Shown here one piece after another: positions 51,162 to 60,449 of a DNA stretch of 64,000 bases. The DNA lies in assembly GCF_000711725.1 (NCBI RefSeq), contig NZ_JONP01000002.1, positions 124,001 through 188,000 of the forward strand. The letters are read 5' to 3'. Within the stretch, counting starts at the first letter, position 1; every line of letters starts with the position of its first letter. This DNA comes from Roseomonas aerilata DSM 19363 (GTDB taxonomy: Bacteria; Pseudomonadota; Alphaproteobacteria; Acetobacterales; Acetobacteraceae). Position numbers and translations under genes: made by a program. The notes under the pieces were generated by a model that was not told where the DNA came from, made no database searches, and saw nothing but the letters and a program-made list of their open reading frames with translations.

Positions 51162-51932
51162 ATGACCCAGCCCACCGCCGCCCTTCTCATCATAGGCAAC
51201 GAGGTGCTGTCGGGCCGCACCCAGGACGCCAACCTGAAGTTCATCGCGACGCGGCTGGGCGAGTTGGGCATTCCCCTGCGCGAGGCGCGCGTGATCCCGG
51301 ACGTGCCGGAGACGATCATCGGCACGGTGAACGAGATCCGCGCCCGCTTCACCTATGTCTTCACCACCGGCGGCATCGGCCCGACGCATGACGACATCAC
51401 CAGCGAGTGCGTCTCCCGCGCCTTCGGCGTGCCGTGGGAGGTGCACGAGCCCTCCCGCGCGATCATGGAGGCCGACTACGCCCGCCGCTCCCCGCCCGTG
51501 GAGATGAATGCCGCCCGGCTGCGGATGGCGACGCTGCCGCGGGGGGCGGAGCCCATTCTTTGCGGGGAAACGTCGGCGCCCGGCTTCCGCATGGAGAACG
51601 TCTACGTCATGGCCGGCGTCCCGCGGATCATGCGCAGCATGTTCGAGGTGGTCGCCCCCACACTGCAGGGCGGCACCCCCGTGAAGTCCCGTGCCCTGCA
51701 CGCGACGGGGCTGCTGGAGGGCGCGATCGCCGAGGCGCTGACCGCCGTGCAGAACCGCTTCCCGATGCTCGATATCGGCTCCTACCCCTACTACCGGGAG
51801 GGCGGGAACGGCGTGGCGCTCGTCGCCAAGGGTACGGACGAGGCCGCGCTGGAGGCTGCAGCGGCCGAGATCGCCGCGCTCATCCGTGCGGATGGCAAGG
51901 AGCCCATCGTGGGAGAGCCGGCGGCAGCCTAG
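51162..51932 (+). CDS. CinA-like molybdopterin-binding domain protein (COG1058)
   Basis: 256 residues from MTQPTAALLIIGNEVLSGRT (51162). LIIGNEVLSGRTQDAN, TYVFTTGGIGPTHDDITSECVSRAFG and FRMENVYVMAGVPRIMRSMF are the MoCF/COG1058 pattern of CinA N-terminal domains, without the amidase half. Proposed roles are in nucleotide or cofactor repair (ADP-ribose pyrophosphatase type); the function here is open. It converges on the aspartoacylase-family gene with a four-base overlap. Confidence 0.88.
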   Translation: MTQPTAALLIIGNEVLSGRTQDANLKFIATRLGELGIPLREARVIPDVPETIIGTVNEIRARFTYVFTTGGIGPTHDDITSECVSRAFGVPWEVHEPSRAIMEADYARRSPPVEMNAARLRMATLPRGAEPILCGETSAPGFRMENVYVMAGVPRIMRSMFEVVAPTLQGGTPVKSRALHATGLLEGAIAEALTAVQNRFPMLDIGSYPYYREGGNGVALVAKGTDEAALEAAAAEIAALIRADGKEPIVGEPAAA

Positions 51933-52870
51933 CCCTCCGCCCGCTCGGCCAAGCGCACCGCCACATGCCCACGCATCACGCGTGGGCTGGGCATCACCAG
52001 CATGCAGTCGTCGTGCGGCGTCCGAATCTCCGCCGCCCCGTCGTGCGCGATGAGGGTGCCGGCGCGCGGGATCACCGCGCCACCGCGGAAGCTGCCCGTG
52101 AAGGCGAAGTGGCGCGAGACGGCGGTAACGGCACGGGTGACACGCCAGACGGAGGCGTCGCCGCAGGGCGAGGCGGGCACCGGGATCATGCCGAGGGCGC
52201 GCAGGAAGCCGCGCACGCAGGCCTCCGCCACTACCTCGGTGCCGGGCTCCCAATGCATCCCGGCCTCGACCAGCAATGCGGCCCGGCGCGTGCCAGGGGC
52301 GATGAAGGGCGCGTGGTCGATCAGCCGCGGTCCCTCCGGGTGGCCCGAATCGGCCACGATGGTGCCGGGGACGCCGATCGCGCGTGCCAGGTCCAGCGCC
52401 GCTGGCGTCGCCTTGCCCAGGATCAGCGGGTCGGAGGGCCAGAGCATGGAATGAAGGTCGAGCAGCACGTCGGCCGCCTCCACCACCGGGCGCAGCGCGC
52501 GGGCGCGGCGAAGTTCCAGGCTGTCGCGCCGGCCATCCAGGTGCTGCGGGCTCCAGACCCGGTTCATGTCCTCGTCCACGTAGCGGGAGAGGGTGGGGTC
52601 CGCCGGGTCGAAGCGGGCGAAGGCGTCGAGGTTGGCGAAGACAAGGGTCAGGCTGCCGCGGACCGGGCGCGGGCCCGCACGCAGCAGCCGCGCCAGCACG
52701 GCGGCCCCCGTGAACTCGTTGCCGTGGATGAGAGAGACGATGACGGCCTGCGGCCCTGCCACGCCCGAGTCGAAGCGCCACACCCCCGGGATTCCGGTAT
52801 TGCCGCGGGCCGCCGCGCCGAGATCCGGGACGGGCACGCGCACCGGGAAGCCAGGGGCATCCTCGGTCAC
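51929..52870 (-). CDS. Succinylglutamate desuccinylase/aspartoacylase-family hydrolase
   Basis: 313 residues from GTG 52870 (VTEDAPGFPV); the frame is open far upstream, but no ATG fits and that part lies opposite the PLP gene. Zn-carboxypeptidase-like motifs: VIVSLIHGNEFTGAAVLARLL (His and Glu ligands, near 55), RYVDEDMNRVW, VLLDLHSMLWPSDPL (third ligand His, near 135) and a candidate Glu in LLVEAGMHWEPG. The family removes acyl groups from N-acyl amino acids. Substrate unknown; start uncertain. Confidence 0.78.
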   Translation of the reverse strand: MTEDAPGFPVRVPVPDLGAAARGNTGIPGVWRFDSGVAGPQAVIVSLIHGNEFTGAAVLARLLRAGPRPVRGSLTLVFANLDAFARFDPADPTLSRYVDEDMNRVWSPQHLDGRRDSLELRRARALRPVVEAADVLLDLHSMLWPSDPLILGKATPAALDLARAIGVPGTIVADSGHPEGPRLIDHAPFIAPGTRRAALLVEAGMHWEPGTEVVAEACVRGFLRALGMIPVPASPCGDASVWRVTRAVTAVSRHFAFTGSFRGGAVIPRAGTLIAHDGAAEIRTPHDDCMLVMPSPRVMRGHVAVRLAERAEG

Positions 52871-53002
52871 GGCGCGGCGCGGCCTGGCCTGTCCGGCGGC
52901 GCCGGGCGGCGGGGCGCGGCCGCTGGCTGACGTCGTCGTGTCATTCCCGGTCTCCCGCGGCCACTCTATACGCTGGCGGCACGGCGACAATCCGGAGGGG
53001 TG

Positions 53003-54151
53003 ATGCTGGACCTGCGCGCGCATTTCTCGCGCTTCCTGACGGCCGAACCCGGCCGGCTGCACTTCGCGGCCCATAGCCACCATCCCTGGCCCGACGTGAC
53101 GCGCGAGGCCCAGCTTCGCGCCTGGGACGACGCGGCCCGCCTGCACGACAGCAAGTGGGAGAAGGTGCTCGGCCCTGTGGCAGGTCGCGCGGCCGCCGCG
53201 GTGGCCGCCCAGCTCCGCCTGCCGGATCCTTCCACCATCGCCTTCGCGCCGAACACGCACGAGTTCGTCCGCCGCATACTCAGCGCCATGCCGCTCGGCC
53301 GCCCGCCCCGCGTGCTCACCACCGACGGCGAGTTCCACTCCTTCGCCCGCCAGGCCGCGCGGCTGGAGGAGGAGGGGCTGATCGCCGTCACCCGGATCCC
53401 CTCCGAACCCGGCGGCGACTGCGTGGCGCGGCTGGCCGAGGCCGCGCGGGCCGGCTTCGACCTCATCTGGGTCAGCGAGGTCTTCTTCCACTCCGGCTAC
53501 GCCCTGACGGGGCTGGAAGCTCTGGCGGAAGCCGCCGGGGAGGCCGCGATGGTCATCGACGGCTACCACGCCTTCATGGCGCGGCCCGTCGATCTCTCGC
53601 GCATGGCGGATCGCGTCTTCTACACCGCCGGCGGTTACAAATACGCCATGGCCGGCGAGGGCTGCTGCTTCCTGCACTGCCCGCCCGGCTGGCTCCCGCG
53701 CCCGCGCGACACCGGCTGGTACGCCGCCTTCGGCGCCCTTTCCGCGAGCGACGGGCGCGTCGGCTACGCGGAGGACGGGCGGCGCTTCCTCGGCGCCACC
53801 TTCGACCCTTCGGGGCTCTACCGGCTTGATGCCGCGCTGCGCTGGGTGGAGGAGACCGGCCTGACCGTCGCCGCGATTCACGCCCACGCGCATGCCCTGC
53901 AGGAGCGCTTCATCGCGGGGCTGGAGGGCACGGGGCTCGACCCCGCTTCGCTGGCCGTGCCGCTCTCCGAACCCCGGCGCGGCAACTTCCTCGCCTTCGA
54001 CCTCGACGAGGCCGGGGAATGGCAGGCCCGGCTGGAGGCCGCCCGGATCACCACGGACCGCCGCGGCCGGCGGCTGCGATTCGGCTTCGGCCCCTACCAG
54101 ACTGCCGACGAGGTGGACGAGGCGCTGGCGCGCATCCGCAAGCTCGCCTGA
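53003..54151 (+). CDS. PLP-dependent class V aminotransferase/kynureninase-like enzyme
   Basis: 382 residues from ATG 53003 with GGAGG just upstream (a GTG at 53000 is adjacent). Fold type I features: APNTHEFVRRILSAM, TTDGEFHSFARQAARLEEEG, VSEVFFHSGYALTGLEALAEAAGEAAMVIDGYHAF (PLP Asp near 190) and the Schiff-base Lys in FYTAGGYKYAMAGEGCCFLHCPP (near 213). It resembles kynureninase and cysteine desulfurase relatives. It stands alone, and the substrate is not evident. Confidence 0.87.
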   Translation: MLDLRAHFSRFLTAEPGRLHFAAHSHHPWPDVTREAQLRAWDDAARLHDSKWEKVLGPVAGRAAAAVAAQLRLPDPSTIAFAPNTHEFVRRILSAMPLGRPPRVLTTDGEFHSFARQAARLEEEGLIAVTRIPSEPGGDCVARLAEAARAGFDLIWVSEVFFHSGYALTGLEALAEAAGEAAMVIDGYHAFMARPVDLSRMADRVFYTAGGYKYAMAGEGCCFLHCPPGWLPRPRDTGWYAAFGALSASDGRVGYAEDGRRFLGATFDPSGLYRLDAALRWVEETGLTVAAIHAHAHALQERFIAGLEGTGLDPASLAVPLSEPRRGNFLAFDLDEAGEWQARLEAARITTDRRGRRLRFGFGPYQTADEVDEALARIRKLA

Positions 54152-54216
54152 ACCGGCCTCCCGGCCCGGCGGGCGGCCGCTTCACAAAGCCGACCAAGCC
54201 TGCAATCTGAGGCCTC

Positions 54217-55050
54217 ATGACAACGCCTCATCGCGACGCCCGACCGGTCCCTGCTCCGGTTTCTGCCGCGGATGCCCGGGCCGGGATGCAGCTCATCTCG
54301 CGCGCCTCGGCTGTGCTGCAGGCGCTGGAGGGACAGCTGACCGGCCTCAGCCTCGGCCAGATCGCGGGCGTGACGGGCCTTCCGCGCCCGACCGTGCAGC
54401 GGCTCGTGGACGCGCTCTGCGCCGAGGGCTTCGCGCTGGTGGACCCGCAGCAGGGCGGCGTGCGGCTCGGCCCCCTCATCGCGCGGCTCGCCAGCTCGGT
54501 CCGGATCGACCTCGTGGCGCTCGCGCGGCCCTATCTCGAGCGCTTGGCCTGGAAGACCCAGGAATCCGCGGCCATGACCACGCTGCAGGACGGGAAGGTC
54601 GTCGTGCTCGCGATCGTGACGCCGCCGGCACGCGCCATCCAGCTGACCGCCAGCGTCGGCTCCCACTGGCCGCTGCACAGCTCCGCCGAGGGAAAGGCGC
54701 TTCTCTCCGGGCTTCCGGAGGACGCCATCCGCGCGATGCTGCCGCCGGCGCTGGAAGCGCGCACGCCGCGGACGACCACCTCCGTCCTGGCCCTCCTCGC
54801 CGAGATCCAGGAGGCCGCGGCGCACGGCGTCGCGGTGGATGAGGAGGGAACGGCGACGGGCATCTCCGCCCTCGCGGCGCGGCTGGTGGATGGGACGGGG
54901 CGGCGATACGCCCTGTCCCTCCTGCTCCCGGCCTCGCGCTTCAACGCCCTGGCCGGCGAATTGCGGAGCGCCCTGCTGGAGTGCCGGGCCGCCGTGCTGA
55001 CCGCGGCGGGCCTCCCGCCGATGCCGTCACCCGAGGGATTTGCGGAGTGA
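54217..55050 (+). CDS. IclR-family transcriptional regulator
   Basis: 277 residues. The N-terminal HTH (about 25-90) reads RASAVLQALEGQLTGLSLGQIAGVTGLPRPTVQRLVDALCAEGFALVD. The effector domain has SAMTTLQDGKVVVLAIV-like strands, HWPLHSSAEGKALLSGLPE and GVAVDEEGTATGISALAARL. IclR proteins (PcaR, PobR, MhpR relatives) often control aromatic degradation. It converges with the TfdB-like gene, so control of that minus-strand cluster is the obvious guess. Confidence 0.92.
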   Translation: MTTPHRDARPVPAPVSAADARAGMQLISRASAVLQALEGQLTGLSLGQIAGVTGLPRPTVQRLVDALCAEGFALVDPQQGGVRLGPLIARLASSVRIDLVALARPYLERLAWKTQESAAMTTLQDGKVVVLAIVTPPARAIQLTASVGSHWPLHSSAEGKALLSGLPEDAIRAMLPPALEARTPRTTTSVLALLAEIQEAAAHGVAVDEEGTATGISALAARLVDGTGRRYALSLLLPASRFNALAGELRSALLECRAAVLTAAGLPPMPSPEGFAE

Positions 55051-55077
55051 CGGCAGGGCCGGTGCCCGAAAGGGCCC

Positions 55078-56841
55078 TCAGGCGGCCCGGCTGACCGGCA
55101 CGGCCCCCGCGCGCCCCAGCACGGCGCGCAGGGCGTCGCCCAGCCCTCCGACCTGACCGGCATCCTGGGCGCGCCAGGCGACATGCATGTCGGGGCGCAC
55201 CAGCACGCAGCCATCCTCGTCGATGCCCCGGATCGTCGCCCAGTCCCCGAACAGGTCCTCGTAGGCCTGGCCGGGGCCGATAATGAAAACCTCGATCGGC
55301 AAGCCCGTCTCGCCCACCAGCTGCTCCACCTCTCGCTGCCAGGCGCCGCCGTTGATGCCGGTAAAGAGCGAGAAGCGCCCCTTGCCGGCGAGGTCCAGCG
55401 TGGAGACCTGCCGGCCGCCCTGGCCGAGCCAGACATGCGGCAGCCGCGCGCCGGGCCAGGTGGTCGGGTGATAGTAGAGTTCCGCGTCCCGCTCCCAGGC
55501 CGGCTCTGGCGTGCCGTCCGGCACCACCGCCGCCGAGGCGTAGCGCTGGTTCATCTCCACGCCATGCGCGTTGAACTCGTAGTCCTTGAAGGCGATCGCC
55601 TGGCGCAGCGTCTCGCGCTGCGCGGCGGCCTCGGGCGTCGCGGCCTTGCGGGCCTCCATGTTGGCGCGCATTTGGGCGAAGCCGCGGTCGTCGAGCAGGC
55701 CGAGCGCGCCGAAGATCGGGCCGAACTCCTCGATGCTCTTGTTGGCGCGCGTGACGATCTGCCGGCCGATGGGCGCGCGTTCCGCATCGTAGGTGTCGAG
55801 CAGAGAGGGATCCGCCTGCCCCTTGAGGACCAGCGCCAGCTTCCAGGCGAGGTTGTAGGCATCCTGGATCGAGGTGTTGGAGCCGAGGCCGTTGGAGGGC
55901 GGATGCCGGTGCACCGCGTCGCCCATGCAGAAGACCCGGCCCTTCGCGTAGCGCGTGGCGAACATGTTGTTCACCGTCCAGACCGAGGTGGAGGTGATCT
56001 CGATCGGGACCGTCTCGTCGCCGATCAGCTTGTGCGCCACCTCCTTCGCCAGCGCGTCGCTCACCTCCGGCGGGGGCTGGTTGATGTCGTAGCCCCAGAC
56101 GATCAGCCACTCGTTCCAGGGCCGGACCATGCGCACCAGCCCCATGCCGATGCCGCCGATGTTCGATCCCGGCTGCAGCACCCAGTAGAGCACGCTCGGA
56201 CGGTGCGCGACGTAGCGGGAGAGGTCCGCCTTGAAGACGATGTTCATGCTCCCGGCCACGCCCATCCGGCCCTCCATCGGCAGGGCGATGTCCTCGGCCA
56301 CCTTGGAGCGGCCGCCATCGGCGCCGATGAGATACTTCGCGCGGATCTGGTACTCCTCGCCGCCCAGCCGGTCCCGCACCGTCGCCGTCACGCCCTCTGC
56401 GTCCTGGGTGAGAGAGAGGTACTCGGTGTCGAACCGCGCGCGCGTGCCGCGGGCGCAGGCATTGCCGAAGAGGATCGGCTCCATCAGGTGCTGCGGCATG
56501 TCGCACATGGCCGACGGGCTCGCCTGGTCGTAATCCGCCTTTCTCCGCGGGTGCGTGCCCCAGGTGCGGATGCGGCCGAGTTCCTCGCCGGCGAGGCTCG
56601 TGCAGAAGACGGTATTGCCCATCCACTCCTGCGGCGTGGCCAACGCCTTCACCTCCTCCTCGACGCCGAGGTCGCGCAGGATCTCCATCGTCCGCTGGTT
56701 CGTGATGTGCGCGCGGGGCGTGTCGGCCAGCCAGCGGTACTTCGTGACGAGCACGTTGGGGATGCCGTAGCTGCTCAGCATCAGCGCGGCCGATGAGCCC
56801 GCGGGCCCGCTTCCCACGATCAGCACGTCCGTCTCGATCAT
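55078..56841 (-). CDS. FAD-dependent phenol hydroxylase (TfdB/2,4-dichlorophenol 6-monooxygenase-like)
   Basis: 587 residues, close to TfdB (598); GGAGGAG lies eight bases before the ATG. FAD motif LIVGSGPAGSSAALMLSSYG, TPRAHITNQRTMEILRDLG, DG motif LIGADGGRSKVAEDIAL, GD motif VFCMGDAVHRHPPSNGLGSNTSIQDAYNLAWKLALVLKG, and a C-terminal thioredoxin-like domain (about 430-560) ending DEDGCVLVRPDMHVAWRA. It would ortho-hydroxylate a substituted phenol using NADPH. No ring-cleavage gene lies nearby. Confidence 0.92.
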   Translation of the reverse strand: MIETDVLIVGSGPAGSSAALMLSSYGIPNVLVTKYRWLADTPRAHITNQRTMEILRDLGVEEEVKALATPQEWMGNTVFCTSLAGEELGRIRTWGTHPRRKADYDQASPSAMCDMPQHLMEPILFGNACARGTRARFDTEYLSLTQDAEGVTATVRDRLGGEEYQIRAKYLIGADGGRSKVAEDIALPMEGRMGVAGSMNIVFKADLSRYVAHRPSVLYWVLQPGSNIGGIGMGLVRMVRPWNEWLIVWGYDINQPPPEVSDALAKEVAHKLIGDETVPIEITSTSVWTVNNMFATRYAKGRVFCMGDAVHRHPPSNGLGSNTSIQDAYNLAWKLALVLKGQADPSLLDTYDAERAPIGRQIVTRANKSIEEFGPIFGALGLLDDRGFAQMRANMEARKAATPEAAAQRETLRQAIAFKDYEFNAHGVEMNQRYASAAVVPDGTPEPAWERDAELYYHPTTWPGARLPHVWLGQGGRQVSTLDLAGKGRFSLFTGINGGAWQREVEQLVGETGLPIEVFIIGPGQAYEDLFGDWATIRGIDEDGCVLVRPDMHVAWRAQDAGQVGGLGDALRAVLGRAGAVPVSRAA

Positions 56842-56977
56842 CAGCGCACTCCTCCCCTGATCATTCGTCGCCGCAGGCTAGCGCAGCCGGCGGGCCCGAG
56901 GCTGAAAGTTTCGCAGGCGGCGCGACAGCCCGGCGCCAGGGCCGCCTCTTTCCGAAGCGGAGCGGCGGGAAGCGCCG

Positions 56978-58252
56978 CTAGAGGCCACGGAACCCCGTCG
57001 GCCGGCCGAGATGCGCCCGCGCCGCGTAGGTCGCGAAGGCCTGGTGCTGCGCGGACATGTGTGTGCGGTACATCTGCACGTCGCGGAAGTAGCGCTGCAG
57101 CCGGTTGCCCCGCTTCGTCGCGAAGGCCCCCACGTTGTGGAACAGGGATTCCACCACCTCGCAAGCGAGCTTCCCGCCCTGCTGGAGCATGGTCCAGAGC
57201 CGCAGGTTGTCCTCGACCGTGAAAGGGGTGCCGTCGCGGGCCCAGCGGGCGCAAAGGTCCATGTAGCGCCCCGCGGCGCCCATCAGGACGGCCTCCGCCG
57301 CATCCGCCTTGGCCAGCGCCTCGCCCAGCGGGCGCTGGAAGTCGTGGTGGTCCGCCCGCAGGACATCTGGGTCGATATAGGTCTTCATCCTCTCTGAGAC
57401 GGCCTCGTACTCGTCGATGGCCGCCCAGGCCGCGCCGGTCACCACGGCGACGAGGGAGGCGTGGTAGGGGCCCATCAGGCGCCCGAGATACATCGGGTTG
57501 CCGTGCAGCCGCGTGCCGTGCGTGCCGTTCTCCAGGCCCTCCGGCCGGGCGAACAGCACGTCGAAGGGCACCACGAAATGGGCGGGCACAAGGGTGTCGC
57601 GGATCTCGACGCTGTTGGATCCGCTGGCCCGCATGCCCAGGGTCTCGTCCCCGCCCCAGTCCGGGACGATCTCGTAGCCCCCGCGCGGCACGGCCACGAG
57701 CACGGCGCGCGGCGCGGCCTCGCCCTCCCGCAGCAGCGCCGTGCCGATGAAGTGGGTGGCGTGCGGGATGCCCGAGCAGTAGTTCCACCGGCCGTTCACC
57801 CGCCAGCCCTCGGCAGTGCGCGTCACGGTGCCCATCGGCTGGGCGCGGTGTGGTGCGATGAAGTCCCCGTCCGGGCCGAAGAGCTCGCGCTGCGCCCTCT
57901 CCGGCCAGTGCGAGGCCACGACGAAGCCGTGCGAGGCCCCGAGCGTGAGGCACCAGCCCACGGCGGGATCGCCGCGCGAGACCTCCATCATGACGCGGTA
58001 GAAATGCGGCAGCGGCATCTCGTAGCCGCCGAACAGCCGCGGCTGCGTGATGCGGTAGAAGCCGGCATCGCGGAAGGCGCGGTGCAGGTCCTCGCCATAG
58101 GTGCCCCGCACCTCGTTCTCCGCCTGCTGCTCGCGCAGGATCGGGCGCAGCGCCGCGGCCCGCTGCACGAGAGCCTCCGGCGTCAGGCCTGGCTCGGGCG
58201 CGGGAAGCGGCAGCTGCCGCAACCCCGGATGGTCAGCGAGGGCGAAGGACAT
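56978..58252 (-). CDS. Group D flavin monooxygenase, oxygenase component (HpaH-C2/HsaA-like, acyl-CoA dehydrogenase fold), paralogue 1
   Basis: 424 residues. FYRITQPRLFGGYEMPLPHFYRVMMEVSRGDPAVGWCLTLGASHGF, GRWNYCSGIPHATHFIG and WGGDETLGMRASGSNSVEI match two-component flavin hydroxylases such as Acinetobacter HPAH C2 and HsaA. They use FMNH2 or FADH2 from a separate reductase, and no reductase gene is in the cluster. It closely resembles the gene at 61517. It lies 37 bp from a TctC receptor on the same strand. Confidence 0.88.
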   Translation of the reverse strand: MSFALADHPGLRQLPLPAPEPGLTPEALVQRAAALRPILREQQAENEVRGTYGEDLHRAFRDAGFYRITQPRLFGGYEMPLPHFYRVMMEVSRGDPAVGWCLTLGASHGFVVASHWPERAQRELFGPDGDFIAPHRAQPMGTVTRTAEGWRVNGRWNYCSGIPHATHFIGTALLREGEAAPRAVLVAVPRGGYEIVPDWGGDETLGMRASGSNSVEIRDTLVPAHFVVPFDVLFARPEGLENGTHGTRLHGNPMYLGRLMGPYHASLVAVVTGAAWAAIDEYEAVSERMKTYIDPDVLRADHHDFQRPLGEALAKADAAEAVLMGAAGRYMDLCARWARDGTPFTVEDNLRLWTMLQQGGKLACEVVESLFHNVGAFATKRGNRLQRYFRDVQMYRTHMSAQHQAFATYAARAHLGRPTGFRGL

Positions 58253-58289
58253 GGCTTGGTTCCCGGTCAGGTCTCGGCGGGCGGAGAGG

Positions 58290-59267
58290 CTATTCCTCGG
58301 CCGTGTAGCCGGTGTCCCGCACGATCGGCCCCCAGCGGTCGCGCTCGCTGGCGATGCGCTCGGCCATGCCGCGCGAGCCGAGCGTAGCGGGCGTCTGCTC
58401 CATCTTCGCCAGCGCAGCGCGCAGCTCGGGGTTGGCGGAGGCGGCGGCGATGGCGCGCTCCAGCGCCTCCACCACGGGCGCCGGCGCGCCAGCGGGAAGC
58501 AGGATCGTGTAGAGTTCCTCCGAGGTCAGCTCCGCATGGCCGAGCTCCGCGAAGGTGGGCACGTCCGGCAGCGAGGCGACGCGCTTGGGGGAGGTGATCG
58601 CGAGGACGCGCACATGCCCCGCGCGGTGCTGCTCCCCCATGTCGCCGATCACGCCCATGATGCCGCTCAGCCGTCCCGTGGCGAGGTCCGGCATGGCAGG
58701 GCCCGTGCCGCGATAGGCCACATGCATCAGCCGGAGATCCAGCTTGCGCGACATCTGCTCGGCCACGAAATGCGGCATCGAGCCCGCGGCGGGGCTGGCA
58801 TAGGAGACGTCGCGCTGCGTACGCGCCCATTGCACGAAGGAGGCGAAGTCCTTCGCCGGATGGTTCGGCGCGACGATGAAGGCAAAGCCGAAGGAGGATG
58901 TCGCACCGCCCGGCACGAAGTCCTTCGAACCGTCGTAGCGCAGGGTGCGCGGGTAGATGTGCGGGTAGATGGTCAGCATGCTCTCGGGCGTGAAGACGAG
59001 CGTGCTGCCGTCGGGCACCGCGGCCTTCGCGGCCTCCAGCGCGATGCGGGCGGCGGCGCCTGGGCGGTTCTCCACGACGACCTGCTGGGCGAAGCCGCCC
59101 CGCAGCCGTTCCGCGTAGATCCGGGCGACAATGTCGGCCGCGCCGCCCGGCGGGAAGCCAACGAGCATGCGCACGGTTCGATCCAGTCCCTGCGCGCGCG
59201 CCGCGCGCGCCAGCATCGCGGATGCCTGCAGCCCGACAAGGGCGCGCCGACCCAGTGCGAGAACCAT
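58290..59267 (-). CDS. TctC/Bug-type solute receptor, paralogue A
   Basis: 325 residues from MVLALGRRALVGLQASAML (59267), GGGAGGAAG upstream; a signal peptide ends near ARAQG. Bug motifs: TVRMLVGFPPGGAADIVARIYAERLRGGF, VVENRPGAAARI, PDGSTLVFTPESMLTIYP and SLPDVPTFAELG. It is clearly related to the next receptor (59407), more than to the two at 14504 and 18012, so a local duplication is likely. Ligand probably an aromatic acid. Confidence 0.91.
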   Translation of the reverse strand: MVLALGRRALVGLQASAMLARAARAQGLDRTVRMLVGFPPGGAADIVARIYAERLRGGFAQQVVVENRPGAAARIALEAAKAAVPDGSTLVFTPESMLTIYPHIYPRTLRYDGSKDFVPGGATSSFGFAFIVAPNHPAKDFASFVQWARTQRDVSYASPAAGSMPHFVAEQMSRKLDLRLMHVAYRGTGPAMPDLATGRLSGIMGVIGDMGEQHRAGHVRVLAITSPKRVASLPDVPTFAELGHAELTSEELYTILLPAGAPAPVVEALERAIAAASANPELRAALAKMEQTPATLGSRGMAERIASERDRWGPIVRDTGYTAEE

Positions 59268-59406
59268 GCCCGCTTCCTCCCGGCCCGGCCGGACGGTCCT
59301 GATATCCGCCAGCCAGTTCATTGTATCGTTAGATGACGGCTATTCTCTTTGCCGCTCGGCCGTCAACTATTATCGGCGGCCAGGCAGCGGGGCCCCGGCC
59401 AGCTCC

Positions 59407-60399
59407 CTATTCCGCCACCTCGTAGCCGGAGCTGCGGACCACCGGTTCCCATCGGGCGCGCTCCGCCCGCAGCCGCTCGGCAAATTGCGAGGGCGTCGTC
59501 TCCACCGGATACTGTTCCAGCCTCAGGAGGGAGGCGCGCATCTCCGGCGTGGCGGCCACGCGGGCAATCGCGCCGTGCAGGCCGGCGACCATCGGCGGCG
59601 GCGTGCCTGCGGGCAGGAAGATCCCGTACCACTCGTCCGCCGTGAACTGCGGAAAGCCAAGCTCGGCGAAGGTCGGCACGTCGGGCAGCGTCGCCACGCG
59701 CTGCGGCATCGTCACGGCCAGCAGCCGCATCCGGCCGGAACGGTGCTGCTCCGCCGCCGTGCCGATCACCGACATATAGGCCGCGATGCGCCCGCCGTTG
59801 AGGTCGGCGAAGGCCATGGCCATCTCGCGATAGGGCACGTGCGACAGCCGCAGCCCTAGCGCCTGCGCCATGATGACGGAGACGAAATGCGGCGTGGAGC
59901 CCGCGGCCGGCGTGGCGTAGTCGATCTCCGTCTGCCGCCGCGCCCATTCGACGAAGCCGTGGAAGTCCTTCGCGGGATGGTTCGCGTCCACCATCCAGCC
60001 GAAGCCGAAGGAGGAAAGGCCCGTCACCGGCACGAAGTCGCGCTGCGGGTCGTAACGCAGGCTCCGGTAGATGAAGGGGTAGAGCACCATCATCGTCTCG
60101 GGCGTCATCAGGAAGGTGGTGCCGTCGGCGGGGGCGGTCTTGGCCAGCTCCACCCCGATGCGCGCCGCGCCGCCCGGACGGTTGTCCACGATCACCTGCG
60201 GCGCGTACTGCCCGCGCAGCCGCTCGGCGTAGAGGCGCGCGACCGTGTCCATCACGCCGCCCGCCGAGAAGTTCATGATCAGCCGCGCCGGCCGGTCCAG
60301 CAGCGGGCCCTGCGCCAGCGCCCGGTGCGGAACAGCGAGCCCGCTCAGGCCCGCGGCGCCGGCACGCAGCAGCGCGCGGCGCGTGGTGGTACGCTCCAT
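59407..60399 (-). CDS. TctC/Bug-type solute receptor, paralogue B
   Basis: 330 residues; GGGGAGG before the ATG. A twin-Arg-like leader (MERTTTRRALLRAGAAGLSG, cut near ALAQG) suggests Tat export. Core: ARLIMNFSAGGVMDTVARLYAERLRGQYAPQVIVDNRPGGAARI, TTFLMTPETMMVLYPFIYRSLRYDP and SHVPYREMAMAFADLNGGR. It is paralogous to 58290 with the same PxxMxxxYPxIYxxLRYD segment. The 139-bp gap to 59267 is AT-richer and may hold a second promoter. Confidence 0.91.
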   Translation of the reverse strand: MERTTTRRALLRAGAAGLSGLAVPHRALAQGPLLDRPARLIMNFSAGGVMDTVARLYAERLRGQYAPQVIVDNRPGGAARIGVELAKTAPADGTTFLMTPETMMVLYPFIYRSLRYDPQRDFVPVTGLSSFGFGWMVDANHPAKDFHGFVEWARRQTEIDYATPAAGSTPHFVSVIMAQALGLRLSHVPYREMAMAFADLNGGRIAAYMSVIGTAAEQHRSGRMRLLAVTMPQRVATLPDVPTFAELGFPQFTADEWYGIFLPAGTPPPMVAGLHGAIARVAATPEMRASLLRLEQYPVETTPSQFAERLRAERARWEPVVRSSGYEVAE

Positions 60400-60449
60400 G
60401 ACGTTCCTCCCCTCCCTGGCCCGGGCGGTTGCTCCGCCCTGTGGCCGCG

